Positions 25,332 to 34,159 are shown, numbered from the stretch's first letter. The stretch is DNA of 42,295 nucleotides from JACQXM01 sp964569425 (GCA_964569425.1 CAZMVD010000022.1:1-42295); one strand, 5' to 3'. Notes: generated by a model not told the origin, from the letters alone. Numbers and translations are program-made.

Positions 25332-27182
25332 TCACGGCGCCGCGTCGCTCTTCGGTTGCAGCCGCCACAGATTGCGGTAAGGAGTCCAATCGTCCGGCGG
25401 GTTCCACATTTCATTTCGGTAGGTGCCGAAGATCGGCCGGTGAAGCAGATTCGCCGTCAACCGCTGCCATTCGGTCTCCGAAGCGTTGATGACCATCAAA
25501 TCTGCACGGGGCGTCAATACGTGCTTGGCGTACCACAGCGGCGGCGCATGCGGCCAGCTCGTGAGTATGACCGCATCCTGCGGCAAGGAAGCGATGTCCG
25601 CCTCCCGAAGGAACTGCGTTGCATCCGCTTCCGCCGCCGTATCATAGCGGTAGGGGGTATGGAGAAACGTGATGACCACCACCGCCGCCAGAATCAACAC
25701 AGCAGCCGCCTGCCGCCGCGCGGTGGCTGCTCGCGGCACCAGCAACGACAAAACTACGCCGCCGAACACGCCGACGGTATACATCAACGGCAGCAGATCC
25801 GCCGCGTCTCCGTAGATTCGATAAACGCAAACGTACACGATACACGCCGCACCCATCCCCAGCAGCACGGCGCCCGCAACGGCATCTCGGCGGATGCACA
25901 TTACCGCTCCCGTCGTCACCATGACCAACAAGGCTGCCTGAGCGATGCGCAGTAGCGGCGTAAGCCCGAAAAGCAAGGTCAGAGTTTCGTCCGACTGCCC
26001 AAACCCCGCCAGCAGCCCCAGTATGGCGACAGCGAGCAACGCGAGTGCCGCGAGCGTCCAGGTAACCAATGGAAAGCGCCGCCGAATCACCGCCGCGGAA
26101 AACAGGACGGTACCAAGGAACAAACAGAGCGTGACAAACGGGTCGGGCAAGAGTTCATGCCTCAGCCAGCGCAGCTTGCTGCGCGCACCTTCCCAAGTTG
26201 TGCCCAGCATGTCGGTGAATTGACTGCCGGAGATCAGCCAGAACGTGCGCTGCCACTTGGCAGCCCAGCCCGCGGATGCTTCAGGCAGGATACCGGTATC
26301 CAGATTGTATTGTTCAATGTAGTTGTAGGGTGTCGCGGGGTGGTCACGCCAAAGCAGATAGCCCAGACTGAACAGCCCCGGCAGCGCTGCCGCTCCGCAA
26401 AGACCGACCAGACGCCGTATCGACTTGTTCCGGGCACGGCCGCTGCGCCGGTTCGCCAACCACCAGCCAGCGAAGAAAAACGGTGCACACAATACAATCG
26501 GCGTGCGATTGGCCGCGCCGAATCCGAACAACAATGCCGCCAGGTACAAACTCACCGGGCCGGAGGTCCGTGCATGGCGCGTTAACAGGTAAGCCGCGCC
26601 GGCCAGCAGCGCCAATGACGGCATGTACACTTCCGGCGCGAGTATTCCCGCCCAGACCCGATGATACGCGGTCAACGCCACCATAATGGCCGCCGCCAAC
26701 CACGCGTTGACTCCCAGGCGTATCTGCATCAGCGTACCCAGCGCCGCAACGGCCAGCCCGGACGCCAGACACATCAATGTAACCAGAAATGCCGGATCCC
26801 CTCCGGGCGGCAAGGTCGCCAGCCAACCCAATGCCGCGTACCCGGGGTAGCCCGGCGGATGGCAGATTCCCAGCACTGTGGCCGCGAGTTGAAGATCTCC
26901 CCAGTCGCTGAAACAGATACTCGGAGGGATTCGAGGCAGCGCCAGTATCGCCCAGACAACGACCACCACCGTTACCGCCAGACGTTCATGCGCCGCCAGG
27001 GGAGCCCAGGCAGTCCCGATCGGAAGTACAGGCATCTTGTTGTGCGGCCCCGCGAGCCTGCCTGCTCGATCGGCAGACCCGCCCATTCCCGGATTCGGAA
27101 GTGTTGAATCTGACAGGTTGTCGTTCACCTGCGGTGCTGCCGGTCGTACATTACCGCACGATCCGCCCGTCGGCGGTGTCAT
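25332..27182 (-). CDS. DUF2723-type multi-pass membrane protein (protein O-mannosyltransferase-like)
   Basis: A 616-residue protein with about ten membrane helices. Near its N-terminus is the family signature FSDWGDLQLAATVLGICHPPGYPGY in two parts: an acidic site in the first extracytoplasmic loop (SDWGDLQ) and HPPGYPGY. The DUF2723 family is related to GT-C glycosyltransferases such as TMEM260-type O-mannosyltransferases. A soluble-looking C-terminal part (from about residue 530) contains HAPPLWYAKHVL and may bind substrate. It probably transfers a sugar from a lipid carrier to secreted protein or glycan; this is inference. ATG 27182 is the earliest start; ATG 27035, close to the first helix, is possible. 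It lies 31 bases after the HTH gene. Confidence 0.8.
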   Translation of the reverse strand: MTPPTGGSCGNVRPAAPQVNDNLSDSTLPNPGMGGSADRAGRLAGPHNKMPVLPIGTAWAPLAAHERLAVTVVVVVWAILALPRIPPSICFSDWGDLQLAATVLGICHPPGYPGYAALGWLATLPPGGDPAFLVTLMCLASGLAVAALGTLMQIRLGVNAWLAAAIMVALTAYHRVWAGILAPEVYMPSLALLAGAAYLLTRHARTSGPVSLYLAALLFGFGAANRTPIVLCAPFFFAGWWLANRRSGRARNKSIRRLVGLCGAAALPGLFSLGYLLWRDHPATPYNYIEQYNLDTGILPEASAGWAAKWQRTFWLISGSQFTDMLGTTWEGARSKLRWLRHELLPDPFVTLCLFLGTVLFSAAVIRRRFPLVTWTLAALALLAVAILGLLAGFGQSDETLTLLFGLTPLLRIAQAALLVMVTTGAVMCIRRDAVAGAVLLGMGAACIVYVCVYRIYGDAADLLPLMYTVGVFGGVVLSLLVPRAATARRQAAAVLILAAVVVITFLHTPYRYDTAAEADATQFLREADIASLPQDAVILTSWPHAPPLWYAKHVLTPRADLMVINASETEWQRLTANLLHRPIFGTYRNEMWNPPDDWTPYRNLWRLQPKSDAAP

Positions 27183-27213
27183 GGCGCGCTGCCGGACGGG
27201 CGTGCGCGCCCGT

Positions 27214-27528
27214 TCAGCCCTTCAGGCGATAATGACCGTTATCCAGCGATAAGTCTACGCCCGCCTCTTCGAGGTGATTAAGATAGCGAAAAACCGTACG
27301 CCGCGAGGAGCCCGTCGCCGCGATCATCGCGTCGATGGTTGCGCCCTTTCTCAGCAATGCAGTCAATTGCTGATGCCGCCCACTGACCGATTGGGTGCTC
27401 TTCATCTTCCGCACCAACCCAGTCGCGGTTTTCTTCTGCATGGCATTATCACGGAATCCACCCTTCGCCAGGGCAAACTCCAGAGCGCGGAGGATCGTTT
27501 GCGATTCCAGAAAACTCGTATTCTGCAC
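27214..27528 (-). CDS. Small HTH (DeoR/HTH_11-like) DNA-binding protein
   Basis: A 104-residue protein whose C-terminal half is a winged helix-turn-helix: RHQQLTALLRKGATIDAMIAATG, then SRRTVFRYLNHLEEAG as recognition helix, then a wing ending NGHYRLKG. There is no effector domain. I chose GTG 27528 because AAGGAG lies 9 bases upstream on the minus strand; the frame stays open to 27594 with an ATG at 27567. It precedes the DUF2723 gene by 31 bases in the same direction, so it may be co-transcribed with it and regulate it. Target unknown. Confidence 0.7.
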   Translation of the reverse strand: MQNTSFLESQTILRALEFALAKGGFRDNAMQKKTATGLVRKMKSTQSVSGRHQQLTALLRKGATIDAMIAATGSSRRTVFRYLNHLEEAGVDLSLDNGHYRLKG

Positions 27529-27892
27529 CTTCGTCGTCTCCTTGCAGCGTGAGGCCAGATGTACCATGCCGCCGCCCGGGCGGCACTGCCGCATGGTAAT
27601 GAAAAACCGCCGCCGAGGCCACTGGGGGATTCACATTTTCTGCAACCGATTCGGAGGCGGGTCCGCATGTCGGTGACAGGCGCCTGCCCATCCCGACCCG
27701 CCGCGCGGCCGGGGGGCTCCCATTTTGGAGCGACAAGGACTTGTCGCTGGCACTGTTGCCTTCGCGGACCTTCACCTAACCCATTCCGTCAGAAAGACTT
27801 ACGAGCCATCGTCGCCCTGTTCCCGCCTTCCGACCGGTTCGCTTCCCATTGCTTGCGCGCCGCGCAGTTTCACCAGAGCGCCAGCCGCCGTG
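27529..27892. other. Intergenic region between acetolactate-synthase-like and HTH genes
   Basis: No gene supported here. It holds a perfect palindromic hairpin at 27729-27748 and otherwise no promoter or T-tract terminator that I can defend. Confidence 0.5.
27729..27748. repeat. Perfect 9-base hairpin (REP-like)
   Basis: AGCGACAAG-GA-CTTGTCGCT is a perfect palindrome with a 2-base centre, downstream of the acetolactate-synthase-like gene. It has no T-tract in either direction. It could be a dispersed extragenic palindrome, a structural 3' end of the mRNA or a protein-binding site. Confidence 0.5.
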
Positions 27893-29524
27893 TTAAATGG
27901 GACACACCAATTGTCCAAGCCGTTCGGTCAGCCGGCGGTTCTCCGCGTAATCAACCGGACAATCGATCAGAGTGGGGCGTGACGAGGCGAACGCTCCAGC
28001 CAGCGCCGGCGACAGCTCGTCGGCGCCCTCCACGCGCACCCCATCCCAGCCGAAGCTTCGGGCAAGCTGAACAAAGTCCGGATTGCCGAAATGCACAAAC
28101 GCCGGGCGCCCAAACCGAAATTCCTGCTTCCAGCGAATCAAACCAAGTGTGTTGTCATGAAAAACCAGGCACACCACCGCCGCGCCCACACGCAACGCCG
28201 TCTCCATCTCCTGGCAGTTCATCAGGAATCCCCCGTCGCCGCACACCGCCAGCACCCGACGATCGGGGTAGAGCAACTTGGCCGCGATGGCGCCGGGCAG
28301 GGCGATGCCCATGCTGGCAAAGCCGTTGGAAATGATACAAGTGTTCGGCTCCAACGCCGGGTACATCCGCGCGATCCACAGTTTGTGGGCGCCCACGTCG
28401 GAAACCACGATATCCGCCGGACCCATCGCCTGTCGTATTTCGTGCACGATTCGTTGCGGCTTCATCGGGAATGAGCGATCCTCCGACAGGTTGGAAAGCT
28501 CGTCGAGGATCGCGCGGCGCAGCGAACAAACGGCCTTCTCTTCGCGCGGCGTTATTTTTCCTGCCAGTTCATCCAGCGTCAGGCCGATGCCCGCCTCAAT
28601 ACCGACCTTCACGGTGTAGTGCGCATCGACTTCCGCCGGCGATCGGTCAATGTGAACGACTCGTTTGCTTCGATCCGGGTTCCACGTTGCCGGCTGGTAT
28701 TCGACCAGGTCATACCCGACGCACACCACCACGTCCGCCCGGTCCAGCCCGCAATTGACCACGTCCTTGGATTGCAGCCCCACCGCCAATAGTGACAACT
28801 CGTCGGTATAGGGCAACACGCCCTTGGCCATGAACGTGTGTGCGCAGGGAATCCGCGTCTTGGCCACAAACCCGCGCAGCGCTTCCCAGGCCCTCCCGCG
28901 GATCACTCCGTTTCCCGCCAGAATGATCGGAAACCGTGCGCTGTTGATCACATCCGCCGCCCGCTGGAGTTGGCTCGACAACGGTTCGGGGTCTTTCGGC
29001 TGTTGCACGGGGAGCGGTTCTCCTTCGGCCTCGGCCTCGGCCACGTCTTCCGGCAGATCGATATGGGTGGCGCCGAACTTCTCCGTTTGCGCTATCTTGA
29101 ATGCCTTCCGCACAACCTCGGGGATGATCGGCGCTCGCACGACCTGGGCATTGTACTTGGTCATGGGCCGAAAAAGCTGAACAAGGTCCATCACCTGGTG
29201 CGACTCTTTGTGCAGCCGATCCGTTCCCGCCTGGCCCGTGACCGCTACCAGCGGCGCTCGATCCATATTCGCGTCGGCCACGCCGGTTACCAGGTTCGTC
29301 GCCCCCGGGCCCAGTGTGGACAGGCACACCGCGGCTTTGCCTGTCAGTCGACCCACAACGTCGGCCATGAACGCCGCCCCTTGCTCGTGCCGCGTGGCGA
29401 CGAAAGTCAACTTGCTGTCCAGCAGCGCGTCGAGGACTTCCATGTTCTCCTCGCCCGGCAGACCAAAGACAAACGGCGTCCCCTCGTTTTCCAGGCACTT
29501 CACGAACAGTTCCGCGGCCTTCAT
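27893..29524 (-). CDS. alsS: Acetolactate synthase large subunit, catabolic (AlsS-like)
   Basis: A thiamine-diphosphate enzyme that would join two pyruvates to acetolactate. The 543 residues have three domains: an N-terminal pyrimidine-binding domain with the catalytic Glu 47 in ATRHEQGAAF and GRLTGKAAVCLSTLGPGATN; a central domain; and a C-terminal diphosphate-binding domain with CGDGGFLMNCQEMETAL...HDN. In place of the usual NDN end of that motif there is HDN. Segments such as DLVQLFRPMTKYN, GNPDFVQLARSFG and the ending PVDYAENRRL resemble the catabolic AlsS/BudB group more than biosynthetic IlvB. No small subunit or AlsD gene is nearby. ATG 29524 has GGGGAG 8 bases upstream. Another pyruvate-using ThDP enzyme remains possible. 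Confidence 0.8.
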   Translation of the reverse strand: MKAAELFVKCLENEGTPFVFGLPGEENMEVLDALLDSKLTFVATRHEQGAAFMADVVGRLTGKAAVCLSTLGPGATNLVTGVADANMDRAPLVAVTGQAGTDRLHKESHQVMDLVQLFRPMTKYNAQVVRAPIIPEVVRKAFKIAQTEKFGATHIDLPEDVAEAEAEGEPLPVQQPKDPEPLSSQLQRAADVINSARFPIILAGNGVIRGRAWEALRGFVAKTRIPCAHTFMAKGVLPYTDELSLLAVGLQSKDVVNCGLDRADVVVCVGYDLVEYQPATWNPDRSKRVVHIDRSPAEVDAHYTVKVGIEAGIGLTLDELAGKITPREEKAVCSLRRAILDELSNLSEDRSFPMKPQRIVHEIRQAMGPADIVVSDVGAHKLWIARMYPALEPNTCIISNGFASMGIALPGAIAAKLLYPDRRVLAVCGDGGFLMNCQEMETALRVGAAVVCLVFHDNTLGLIRWKQEFRFGRPAFVHFGNPDFVQLARSFGWDGVRVEGADELSPALAGAFASSRPTLIDCPVDYAENRRLTERLGQLVCPI

Positions 29525-29714
29525 ACCCTATCTCCCCAGCGTGACGAGTATCCGAAAGGTCCACCTGCGAATGTCGCCCATTTCCCGCGCACATCAAACC
29601 AGATGGATCCCGACACCATATTCTCCCTGCTTCAAGCGCCTGTCAGACACGCGGCTTCCCGCTTAACTGTTCAGCCACGCGCCGCAAGCCGGGGCGCCTC
29701 CCGAACGGCGCTTC

Positions 29715-30980
29715 CTACCAGATTCCACCCGTCGCGTCGCCCATCAGCACGATGTACAAAGTGGCTCCCACGCTCAACAGCCCGTACCAAACCGCCAGCG
29801 CCCGCGCTGCCCGGTGCCCGTGGTCGGCCAGCAGGTTCAGCAGTACCATCGGAACAATATAATAGCGCGGGTCTACCAGTGAGTGCGGCAGGAGGTACAG
29901 CGTTGAGCATCCCCAGACCAGCGCCATATCCCGCCGGTTGGCAGCGCACCATGTCAACCGTGCCGCGCTGGCCCCTGCCACCAGGATCAGACAGGCAGCG
30001 CCAAGCCGCGCGCTGAAATGCTCGTCCATCGCGATCAGCGCCCAATTGCGGACAAAACGCGGATCCCGATTCCAAGGATGCGGATTGTCAAACGCCAACG
30101 TCAACGCGGCGACCGCCAGACCGAAGCCGACGATCAATGCCACCACCAGCCCCGGCCGACCCCCGACCCATTGCCGCAGCGCACCAGCGTCCTCACGGAA
30201 ACGCAGCACCCATAGAGGAGCCCACAGCAGAATCACGAACAGCGCGAAGGAATACCACTGTGCCACATTGAAGCGCAACCGGTTCGCTTCGACCGGCGCC
30301 ACCGTCAGCCGGCCGTGCCAGGCGAACAGCCCCGCGGCCAACAGAACGACAAGTCCGTAGCCCCCGAGGGCGGTCCACCAGCGGCGGCGCGACCACGGGC
30401 CATCACCTGATCGTTCCAAGATTGCCCATCCCGCCAGGAACAACGCCCACACCACGTTTGATTGCCGCACCGCACAAGCCAAGAACATCATTCCCGCGGC
30501 CGACCAACGCCTACCCAGGACGTGCAGCAGCAATCCCCCGGTCAAAAAGAAGATCGCCATCGACTCGGTGTATACCAGCGACCAGAACGGAAAGAGGATC
30601 GGCAACCACGCGAAGTGCCATAGCGCGTCATTCGGCGCAGCCATGAGCCGATGCCGCGTCAGCAGGGCAAAAAACAGAATCGCCAACACACCCAGTGCTG
30701 CGTTGAACCCGCGGAGCACCGGCAGGGTCGCACCAAAGGTCTTGGCCACCACCGTTGCCGCAGCGTGGTAGGTCGGCGGCATCGGCAGGTGCTCCGGCAA
30801 CCGCCAGTCATTTCCGAAGAACCGCTTGATCACCGGAAGATGCTGTCCGGCCTCGTCGGCGACAGGGTATGGCTTGGCAACCCATAGAATGCCCCAGCCC
30901 GCCACGACGCCGAATATCGCCATCAAGACCGCGGCACACGATGCTCCTCGATTCTGTCTGTTGCCGGGTTCTACGGCCAT
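29715..30980 (-). CDS. Multi-pass membrane protein resembling ALG10/DIE2 alpha-1,2-glucosyltransferase
   Basis: A 421-residue protein with ten or so membrane helices. Its plan matches the eukaryotic ALG10 family: ADEAGQHLPVIKRFF after the first helix (ALG10 has DExxHxxQ there), PMPPTYH in the first loop, VYTESMAIFF, CAVRQSNVVWALF (ALG10: RQTNIVW) and PHSLVDPRYYIVP at the end. ALG10 adds the last glucose to the dolichol-linked N-glycan precursor; a bacterial relative would use an undecaprenyl or polyprenyl sugar donor on a surface glycan. That role is inference. ATG 30980 has no strong ribosome-binding site. It is 49 bases downstream of tsaB and in line with the other minus-strand genes. Confidence 0.75.
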   Translation of the reverse strand: MAVEPGNRQNRGASCAAVLMAIFGVVAGWGILWVAKPYPVADEAGQHLPVIKRFFGNDWRLPEHLPMPPTYHAAATVVAKTFGATLPVLRGFNAALGVLAILFFALLTRHRLMAAPNDALWHFAWLPILFPFWSLVYTESMAIFFLTGGLLLHVLGRRWSAAGMMFLACAVRQSNVVWALFLAGWAILERSGDGPWSRRRWWTALGGYGLVVLLAAGLFAWHGRLTVAPVEANRLRFNVAQWYSFALFVILLWAPLWVLRFREDAGALRQWVGGRPGLVVALIVGFGLAVAALTLAFDNPHPWNRDPRFVRNWALIAMDEHFSARLGAACLILVAGASAARLTWCAANRRDMALVWGCSTLYLLPHSLVDPRYYIVPMVLLNLLADHGHRAARALAVWYGLLSVGATLYIVLMGDATGGIW

Positions 30981-31029
30981 GGTGCTTCATTCTACCGGCG
31001 CCCGAAGGTACAGGCTTCAGATGAACCCG

Positions 31030-31743
31030 TTACTTTGGGCTTCGACGAAGTGCAAATTTCTCTTCCGCCTCGGGCGGGCGGATATAGACGGGGATCAGAG
31101 AACGCGGCTGCTCGAACTGACCCGCCCGCGCCTTCGCGTGCCCCAACCGATACAGGACATCAACGCGGGGAGGCCAGAGCGATTCCGGGAGGATTCTAAG
31201 TCCCGACCGCTCCACCGCCGGGCGGTGGTAAGCCACCCCTTCGCCCAGTACGGCGCAACCTGGTGCTTGCGCCGAAAGATACGTGTACGGCTCAACTTCT
31301 GCTGGTTCTGCGACCGCTTCGTAAACCATTCCGTTCCGTTGAAACAACCCCCCGAAGATACGCGAGCGTTTGGCGTCCAGCACGACCACCACCTGGGCAG
31401 GAACGGGATCCGCCCCCATCGCGTTCTGCGCGATGACCTCTAGCGTGGGCACGGCCACCATTCTTGCGTCGCCGGCGAATGCCAGCATCCGCGCGACCGT
31501 GATCCCCAGTCGCAGTCCCGTGAAGCTCCCCGGGCCCGCCGAGACGTAGACTTCGTGCAGGCCGACTGCCCGCACTTCTTGTGCTGCACACAATGCCGCG
31601 AGCGTGCTCACGAATTCTGACGCGTGACGTCGCGGTCCGCTCAAGGTCCGGGCGGCAAGTATCCGGTCGTCTTGCCCCAATGCCACACTTCCCAGCGCGG
31701 AAGAGGTTTCTATGGCCAGCCCGTAAATCGATCCTGCGCGCAT
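31030..31743 (-). CDS. tsaB: tRNA threonylcarbamoyladenosine biosynthesis protein TsaB
   Basis: The non-catalytic ASKHA-fold partner of TsaD in making t6A37 on tRNAs that read ANN codons. The 237 residues begin with YGLAIETSSALGSVAL and have the family motif VSAGPGSFTGLRLGI and a VVLDAKRSRIFGGLF strand. ATG 31743 matches the normal family start. It is preceded at 6 bases by TATGAT on the minus strand, so the mRNA may be leaderless. The frame is also open to an ATG at 31794. It heads a run of five same-direction genes. Confidence 0.9.
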   Translation of the reverse strand: MRAGSIYGLAIETSSALGSVALGQDDRILAARTLSGPRRHASEFVSTLAALCAAQEVRAVGLHEVYVSAGPGSFTGLRLGITVARMLAFAGDARMVAVPTLEVIAQNAMGADPVPAQVVVVLDAKRSRIFGGLFQRNGMVYEAVAEPAEVEPYTYLSAQAPGCAVLGEGVAYHRPAVERSGLRILPESLWPPRVDVLYRLGHAKARAGQFEQPRSLIPVYIRPPEAEEKFALRRSPK

Positions 31744-31749
31744 CCGGGG

Positions 31750-31755
31750 ATCATA
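31750..31755 (-). promoter_or_regulatory. -10 box TATGAT six bases before the tsaB ATG
   Basis: On the minus strand TATGAT is followed by CCCCGG and the ATG, so transcription would start at or next to the A of the start codon. The -35 region is weak. If the longer frame from 31794 is used instead, this box is chance. Confidence 0.4.
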
Positions 31756-31920
31756 ACGTCGATAGGCGACCGTGCAGCACTCGATTCCATCCATGCAAAT
31801 TCGCGTTACGGCCTAAGAACCCGAGGGTCTCGACTCCGAAAAAAATTCTTGTTTACTGTAAGTCTCATTGTTCGCGTGACACTTTTTCGAAAGTCCAGCG
31901 GTTTCAAAGTTGTCTACCTA

Positions 31921-31984
31921 CCCCGTTACGAAACGGGGTGCCAAGATGCTGGATGGCTCGGGACTAACCACTTTGGCTTGGCAC
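31921..31984 (+). promoter_or_regulatory. Structured leader upstream of the Cys/Met PLP gene
   Basis: Two adjacent stems: CCCCGTT-ACGA-AACGGGG (31921-31938), and GTGCCAAG (31938-31945) pairing with CTTGGCAC (31977-31984) around a 31-base loop. A third small stem, GTGCGT/ATGCAC, follows near 32008-32022. There is no T-tract. The next gene starts at 32060. It does not match the SAM or SAH riboswitch consensus as I remember them. Confidence 0.4.
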
Positions 31985-32059
31985 GAGAATTGCTAGAGGG
32001 ACTCATGTGCGTCTGATGCACGTAGAATAGACCGACGATCAAATCGAAAGGGGCAGGCC

Positions 32060-33370
32060 ATGAAGGAAGACCTCACCAACGCCATCGGGCAGGAAGCCCG
32101 GCGGCGCATGCGCAGCCGGCTCATCCACGGACACAGTCATTCGTACCATTGGGACTACGACCACCACGTCGTTCCGCCCATGACCGCCAGCGCCACGTTT
32201 CGCCTCGATTCCGTTCGCCGCGGCGCCCAGGGGTTTGAGGAATTCGCAAATGAACGCGGTGCGGACGACGACCACCCGTTTATCTTCATCTACGACCGCC
32301 TTGGCGAGCCCACGGGCGCTATGCTCGAGGACAACCTCGCCGCCGCCGAGGTCGGCGAGATGGCCCTGTGCTTCGCGTCGGGCATGGCCGCGATTTCCGC
32401 AGCCATCACCGCGCTTTGCAAGTCGGGTGACCATGTCGTCGCCCACAAGGTGCTCTACGGCTGCACCTATTCGTTGGTGACCAACTGGCTGCCGCGGTAC
32501 GGAATCCACTATTCGTTGGTGGACATGTCCGACGCCGCGGCGCTGCGCGCCGCGATCACCCCGAAAACGCGGGTGGTCTACTACGAAACCCCCGTCAATC
32601 CCGACATGACCCTCATCGACATCGAAACCGTCAGCCGCGTCGTCAACGAGGTCAACGCGCAGCGCGAACCGGCGCAGCGCCTGTACTCTGTCGTCGACAA
32701 CACCTTCGCCACCCCCTACTGCCAGCGCCCCCTCCAGCTCGGTGCCGATCTGGTCTGCCAGTCGCTGACCAAGGCCATCGGCGGCTTCGGCACCGACGTC
32801 GGTGGGGCCATCATCGGACCCCGCACCCTGTACCACGATTTGATTCTCTATCGAAAGGACTTCGGCGGCGCGTTGTCGCCCAAGAACGCCTGGCCGCCGC
32901 TGGTCTACGGACTGCCCACCTTGGCCGCGCGCATGTCCAACTACCAGAAGTCGGCCATGCACATCGCCCGGTTTCTCGAAGAGCACCCCAAGGTCGAGGC
33001 GGTACGCTATCCCGGTCTCGAATCCTTCCCGCAGTACGCACTGGCGCGCAAGCAGATGCGCGACGACCACGGCAAGTTCGCTCCCGGATCGATGATGTAC
33101 TTCGTTTTGCACGACCCCGAAGGAAAGGGGCGGCCCGCTGAGCGCGTCATCGACTGGGCGGCGCAGAATGCCTACACCCTGACGCTGGCGGTGTCACTCG
33201 GCCAGATCAAGACGCTCATCGAAGCGCCCTACTCGATGACCCACTCCGCGATTCCCGATGCCGACAAACGCGCCCGCGGACTGGTGCCCGGCGGCATCCG
33301 CCTCAGCGTCGGGCTCGAGGACTGGCACGACATCATCGACGATCTTCGGGCCGCGCTGGAACAGGCGTGA
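32060..33370 (+). CDS. PLP-dependent Cys/Met metabolism (trans-sulfuration) enzyme
   Basis: A 436-residue member of the cystathionine gamma-synthase/gamma-lyase, O-acetylhomoserine sulfhydrylase and methionine gamma-lyase family. It shows YDRLGEPTGAMLEDNLAAAE, FASGMAAISAAI, the VDNTFATPYCQRPLQLGAD strand with the pyridine-binding Asp, and the PLP Lys 238 in SLTKAIGG. It ends with RLSVGLEDWHDIIDDL, the usual substrate-binding Arg region. Residues 24-34 are His/Tyr-rich (HGHSHSYHWDY) and unusual. Which of the family reactions it runs cannot be told by eye. ATG 32060 follows AGGGG. A structured leader precedes it, and tsaB is transcribed divergently. Confidence 0.88.
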   Translation: MKEDLTNAIGQEARRRMRSRLIHGHSHSYHWDYDHHVVPPMTASATFRLDSVRRGAQGFEEFANERGADDDHPFIFIYDRLGEPTGAMLEDNLAAAEVGEMALCFASGMAAISAAITALCKSGDHVVAHKVLYGCTYSLVTNWLPRYGIHYSLVDMSDAAALRAAITPKTRVVYYETPVNPDMTLIDIETVSRVVNEVNAQREPAQRLYSVVDNTFATPYCQRPLQLGADLVCQSLTKAIGGFGTDVGGAIIGPRTLYHDLILYRKDFGGALSPKNAWPPLVYGLPTLAARMSNYQKSAMHIARFLEEHPKVEAVRYPGLESFPQYALARKQMRDDHGKFAPGSMMYFVLHDPEGKGRPAERVIDWAAQNAYTLTLAVSLGQIKTLIEAPYSMTHSAIPDADKRARGLVPGGIRLSVGLEDWHDIIDDLRAALEQA

Positions 33371-33440
33371 CCGTTTCTCGCCGGGGTAGCCGTTCCACCC
33401 CCTTGAGCAATGCGCTAGCTTCGTCTACACCTTGCCGGCC

Positions 33441-34103
33441 ATGAAGCAGGGAAATGGTATCGGCGTCATCTTCGACATGGACGGTGTGCTGATCGACTCC
33501 GCCGCGCCGCACCTGAAAAGCTGGCAACTGCTGGCGGTGGAGCAGGGCGGCCGGCTCACGCCGCAGCAATTCGCCGCTACCTTCGGACGACACAACCAGG
33601 ATATTATTCCCCTGTTATTCGGCGCTGTTTCGCCCGATCGAATGATGCAATTGGCCGACCGCAAAGAAGAAATTTATCGAAACCTGGTGCGCGCCGACCC
33701 TCCGTTGATGCCCGGCGCATCCGGTTTGATGCGCGCTCTGCACAGCGCCGGCGCACAACTGGCCGTCGGTTCGTCTGGTCCTCTCGCGAACATCGAATTG
33801 GTGCTGGAGGCACTCGGTGTTCGAGATTCGGTTTCGGCGATCGTTTGCGCGGCCGACGTAACCCGCGGAAAGCCCGATCCACAGGTGTTCACGATGGCCT
33901 GTACACGCCTTAGCCTGTCGCCCGCGCGCTGTGTCGTGATAGAGGATGCGCCCGTCGGTATCGAGGCCGCCCGCGCCGCGGGGACTCGCCCCGTGGCGAT
34001 TTGCACCTATCACCCGCGCCAGGCTTTCCCGAATGCGGATCTGGTCGTCGACCGCCTTGCGGACCTTCAGATCGCGACACTGCATGCACTGGTTCAAGAT
34101 TGA
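33441..34103 (+). CDS. HAD-superfamily hydrolase (beta-phosphoglucomutase/phosphatase type)
   Basis: A 220-residue phosphotransferase with all four HAD motifs in order: FDMDGVLIDS (nucleophile Asp in DxD), VGSSGP, the Lys of GKPDPQVF, and VVIEDAPVGIEAARAAG. A helical cap sits between motifs I and II (about residues 20-85), as in beta-phosphoglucomutase and phosphoglycolate phosphatase. Substrate unknown. ATG 33441 is chosen over TTG 33432; neither has a clear ribosome-binding site. It follows the PLP enzyme gene by 70 bases and may share its transcript. It converges with the hemerythrin-like gene. Confidence 0.85.
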   Translation: MKQGNGIGVIFDMDGVLIDSAAPHLKSWQLLAVEQGGRLTPQQFAATFGRHNQDIIPLLFGAVSPDRMMQLADRKEEIYRNLVRADPPLMPGASGLMRALHSAGAQLAVGSSGPLANIELVLEALGVRDSVSAIVCAADVTRGKPDPQVFTMACTRLSLSPARCVVIEDAPVGIEAARAAGTRPVAICTYHPRQAFPNADLVVDRLADLQIATLHALVQD

Positions 34104-34159
34104 CCGCCCTCGCGCTCCGGTGCGCTTCGACGGCTGACCGGAAACCGACGACCGCCTCA

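Noticed and set aside
31921..32059. SAM riboswitch ahead of the Cys/Met enzyme
   Set aside because: Isolated GGTGCCAA and GAGGGACT strings occur, but in the wrong order and without the class core.
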